Below are positions 3,428 to 5,394 of a DNA stretch of 5,394 bases, piece by piece. Made by a program: the position numbers and the translations under genes. The stretch spans positions 1 through 5,394 of the forward strand of contig CALIIG010000161.1 in NCBI GenBank assembly GCA_938018155.1. Direction: 5' to 3'. The notes under the pieces are model-generated. The model made no database searches. It was not told where the DNA came from and saw only the letters and a program-made list of their open reading frames with translations. The DNA is from an uncultured Prevotella sp. (GTDB lineage: Bacteria; Bacteroidota; Bacteroidia; Bacteroidales; Bacteroidaceae). Every line of letters starts with the position of its first letter. Within the stretch, counting starts at the first letter, position 1.

Positions 3428-5350
3428 TTAGCGTATCTTTAAATACAGGTTTACATACTGATAATAAGCCTCGGCACTGCGCACTTGCCGGCTATCGGGC
3501 TTGCTTACCGGCTCTTCACGATGGCCGCCGGCATCGGGAAGAACGCGGAATTGCGTTACGCGCCGAACGGGTGACAGCACAGTAAGCCGGCCGTTTTCGT
3601 AGTAACCCAAATCCTGATACGTTGCCATGAAGGCACGCTGCTTATAACGGGGCGACAGAATATTGCTGCCGGCAAACCGTGCTTTCGTGGGTTTCACAAA
3701 CTGAGACAGCACAGTAGGCATAACGTCTATTTGCGAACACACCTTATTAATAAATGCAGGGCGCACGAGCCCGGGTGCATAAACAATGCACGGAATGTGG
3801 TAACGGTCGACCGGCAGCGACGTACGGCCCGCGCTTGAAGCGCAGTGATCGGCAATGATTACGAACACCGTGTTGGCAAACCACGGCTTACGGGCGGCCT
3901 CATCTATGAATCGTCCTATGGCATAATCGGTATACTTCACGGCCGCTTCGCGCGTATTGGGGTCGCCTTTTACCTGTATACGTCCTGCGGGATAGGTAAA
4001 GGGGCGGTGGTTGCTCGTTGTCATAATCTGCGCAAAAAAGGGTTTCGGGCTGCGCGCATTGGCGTCGAACACCTCCAAGGCCTTCGTAAACATGTCTTCA
4101 TCGCATACGCCCCAGATGTTCGAAAAGGTTATTTTATGGCTGTCAATGTGCTTACGGTCGATGACTTCGTAACCGTTATGCGAGAAGAAATCGCCCATAT
4201 TGTCGAAGTAACTGTCGCCACCGTACAGAAATTGACAACGGTATCCTATGCCCGCCAGCACGCTGCCCACCGACAATTGTCCCATACGGTTTTCGCGTCG
4301 CTTGATGATACTTTCACCCGCACTGGGCGGAATGCAGAGCGACAACGCCTCCAAACCGCGCACCGTACGGTTGCCGGCAGCGTAAAGACTGTCGAAAACC
4401 ATGCTTTTTTCCATCAGTTTGTCGAGACGAGGAGTAATGTTTTCCTTGTTGCCATAGCGCGTAAGGAAGTCGGCACTAAGGCTTTCAACCGTTATCAAAA
4501 CCATGTTGGGGCGGGCTGTTACCGCACTGCTGCCGAGCACTTTCTGCCCCTGTGCATCGAGTCCTGCCTCATGACGATACAGGGCTATGGCCTGTTTCTG
4601 CGGCAGAAGCGGATAGAAACGGTCATACTCGAGCTTGTTTTCGTTGAACGCTACGCAGAAATTGCACGCCCCGTTCTGTTCGAGTTGTGCCACATACTGG
4701 TTGTCAGAGGGCAGCGACAACACGCCACACAACACGCCCCACGAGCATAAAGCCGCCAGGACAACGGTGCACACGTGCAACGCCAGCTGGCGCGGAGTAT
4801 AAATTTTCTGCAATAAAAGCGTATGTCTTTTGGCGCGCCACCATACAAAAGCCACCGTAAAGGCTACAGCAGAAGCTATGACAGGCGTTACCGAATACGA
4901 CTCCATGATATTGCCAATTACCTCATTGGTATACACCAGATAGTCGACAGCGATGAAGTTATAGCGCACACCGAACTCCTGCCAAAAGAAGAATTCGCCT
5001 ACCGATACAAAGATAAAGAAGAAAACATACAACGCCCACACCACATAAATTGAAGCGCGCCGCCACACGTTGCGCACGGCAGGCAGCATAAAGCGCAGCG
5101 TAAAACTTACGAATTTCCAGCCTATAACGTATGTGGCTATTTTGGCAACACTACCGCCATACTCGCTGAAGATGGAATGGAAACACGATACATACACCAG
5201 CGCGGCAAGCAAAAGGCCATCAATTACAAGCCCTGTGGGGCGGCGATATTTCCATTCGTTCAGCCCCGGATACAGCAAAACGAGGGGCAACAACAGCATA
5301 ATGCCCATGGCCGTATCGGAGAATAAGCCCACAAAAAGCAGGCGAAGCAC
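3428..5350 (-). CDS. LTA-synthase-family (sulfatase-like) membrane phosphotransferase, 5' end uncertain
   Basis: The protein has an N-terminal membrane part and a C-terminal extracytoplasmic alkaline-phosphatase/sulfatase-fold domain. Membrane segments lie near residues 14-28, 41-60, 99-122, 153-171 and 191-212 (numbered from the GTG at 5350). The loop F-N/R-Y-N-F-I-A-V-D-Y-L-V-Y-T-N-E (about 129-143) is typical of one Gram-negative subgroup. The catalytic domain starts near 280: V-E289-S-L (metal ligand), G-N-R-T329-V-R-G (Thr nucleophile), G-G-D-S-Y-F-D-N-M (377-385), S-N-H448 and I-A-D501-H502. This matches the Glu/Thr/Asp/His set of LtaS. Such enzymes move a phosphoglycerol or phosphoethanolamine group from a phospholipid to a glycan or lipid; the substrate here is unknown. 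GTG at 5350 is the first available start, but the context is poor and the usual first helix is missing. The in-frame TGA is at 5387-5389, so the coding region may be 5'-partial or frameshifted. It ends at a TAA followed by a strong terminator. Confidence 0.88.
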   Translation of the reverse strand: MLRLLFVGLFSDTAMGIMLLLPLVLLYPGLNEWKYRRPTGLVIDGLLLAALVYVSCFHSIFSEYGGSVAKIATYVIGWKFVSFTLRFMLPAVRNVWRRASIYVVWALYVFFFIFVSVGEFFFWQEFGVRYNFIAVDYLVYTNEVIGNIMESYSVTPVIASAVAFTVAFVWWRAKRHTLLLQKIYTPRQLALHVCTVVLAALCSWGVLCGVLSLPSDNQYVAQLEQNGACNFCVAFNENKLEYDRFYPLLPQKQAIALYRHEAGLDAQGQKVLGSSAVTARPNMVLITVESLSADFLTRYGNKENITPRLDKLMEKSMVFDSLYAAGNRTVRGLEALSLCIPPSAGESIIKRRENRMGQLSVGSVLAGIGYRCQFLYGGDSYFDNMGDFFSHNGYEVIDRKHIDSHKITFSNIWGVCDEDMFTKALEVFDANARSPKPFFAQIMTTSNHRPFTYPAGRIQVKGDPNTREAAVKYTDYAIGRFIDEAARKPWFANTVFVIIADHCASSAGRTSLPVDRYHIPCIVYAPGLVRPAFINKVCSQIDVMPTVLSQFVKPTKARFAGSNILSPRYKQRAFMATYQDLGYYENGRLTVLSPVRRVTQFRVLPDAGGHREEPVSKPDSRQVRSAEAYYQYVNLYLKIR

Positions 5351-5394
5351 GCTGCCTGCGCCAAAAGAGACACAGTGTCTATTTGCTCACTGGT

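Noticed and set aside
3316..3585. Plus-strand open frame with a hydrophobic N-terminus
   Set aside because: It starts within the promoter of the secreted-protein gene, runs through the terminator hairpin and continues antisense to the LTA-synthase-family gene. The hydrophobic part reflects AT-rich intergenic DNA.
3845..4750. Long plus-strand open frame of 301 codons
   Set aside because: It lies wholly antisense to the catalytic part of the LTA-synthase-family gene, whose conserved motifs prove the minus-strand frame. No domain or promoter supports the antisense frame.

Overview
The window looks like chromosomal DNA from a member of the Bacteroidota, most likely a Prevotella-type organism of moderate GC content. 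Three things support this. The promoters that can be read carry the Bacteroidota -7 element TAnnTTTGC (735-743 on minus, 848-856 on plus, 3318-3326 on minus). Start codons follow A-rich leaders with no Shine-Dalgarno box. The protein types (GYF-like/PrsW membrane protease, BamE-like lipoprotein, small secreted protein, LTA-synthase-family phosphotransferase) are all familiar from this phylum. The genus is inferred, not proven.

Layout. 1-313 has no gene: it holds a terminator-like hairpin (20-53) and five tandem 22-bp units (115-224). A minus-strand BamE-like lipoprotein gene (314-709) and a plus-strand PrsW-family intramembrane protease gene with an N-terminal GYF-like domain (882-1907) diverge from a 172-bp region, each with its own -7 box. 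A non-coding stretch of almost 790 bp follows, lying between the convergent 3' ends of the protease gene and a minus-strand gene for a 187-residue secreted protein (2694-3257). That stretch is full of repeats: a GACGGCCGTC palindrome cluster, a 2x22-bp tandem repeat, a lone inverted copy of a hairpin element, a strong hairpin, and three 66-bp tandem units built on the same hairpin element. Upstream of the secreted-protein gene are its promoter, an AT-rich leader and the terminator of the last gene, a minus-strand LTA-synthase-family membrane phosphotransferase (3428-5350) whose 5' end lies at or beyond the window edge.

How the parts relate. All four proteins belong to the cell envelope, but nothing in the sequence shows one pathway. 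The lipoprotein and protease share a divergent control region. The secreted-protein and LTA-synthase-type genes lie head to tail but are separated by a terminator and a promoter, so they are probably separate transcription units.

The most unusual part is the intergenic repeat landscape. Two separate arrays have a 22-bp period, a third has a period of 66 (3 x 22) bp, several units contain dyads, and one short core motif recurs on both sides of the protease gene. This may be a REP/MITE-like family of intergenic hairpin elements, and no encoded function is visible for it. A second point of note is that the LTA-synthase-type frame is cut by a TGA 12 codons before its first visible start, while its expected first membrane helix is missing.
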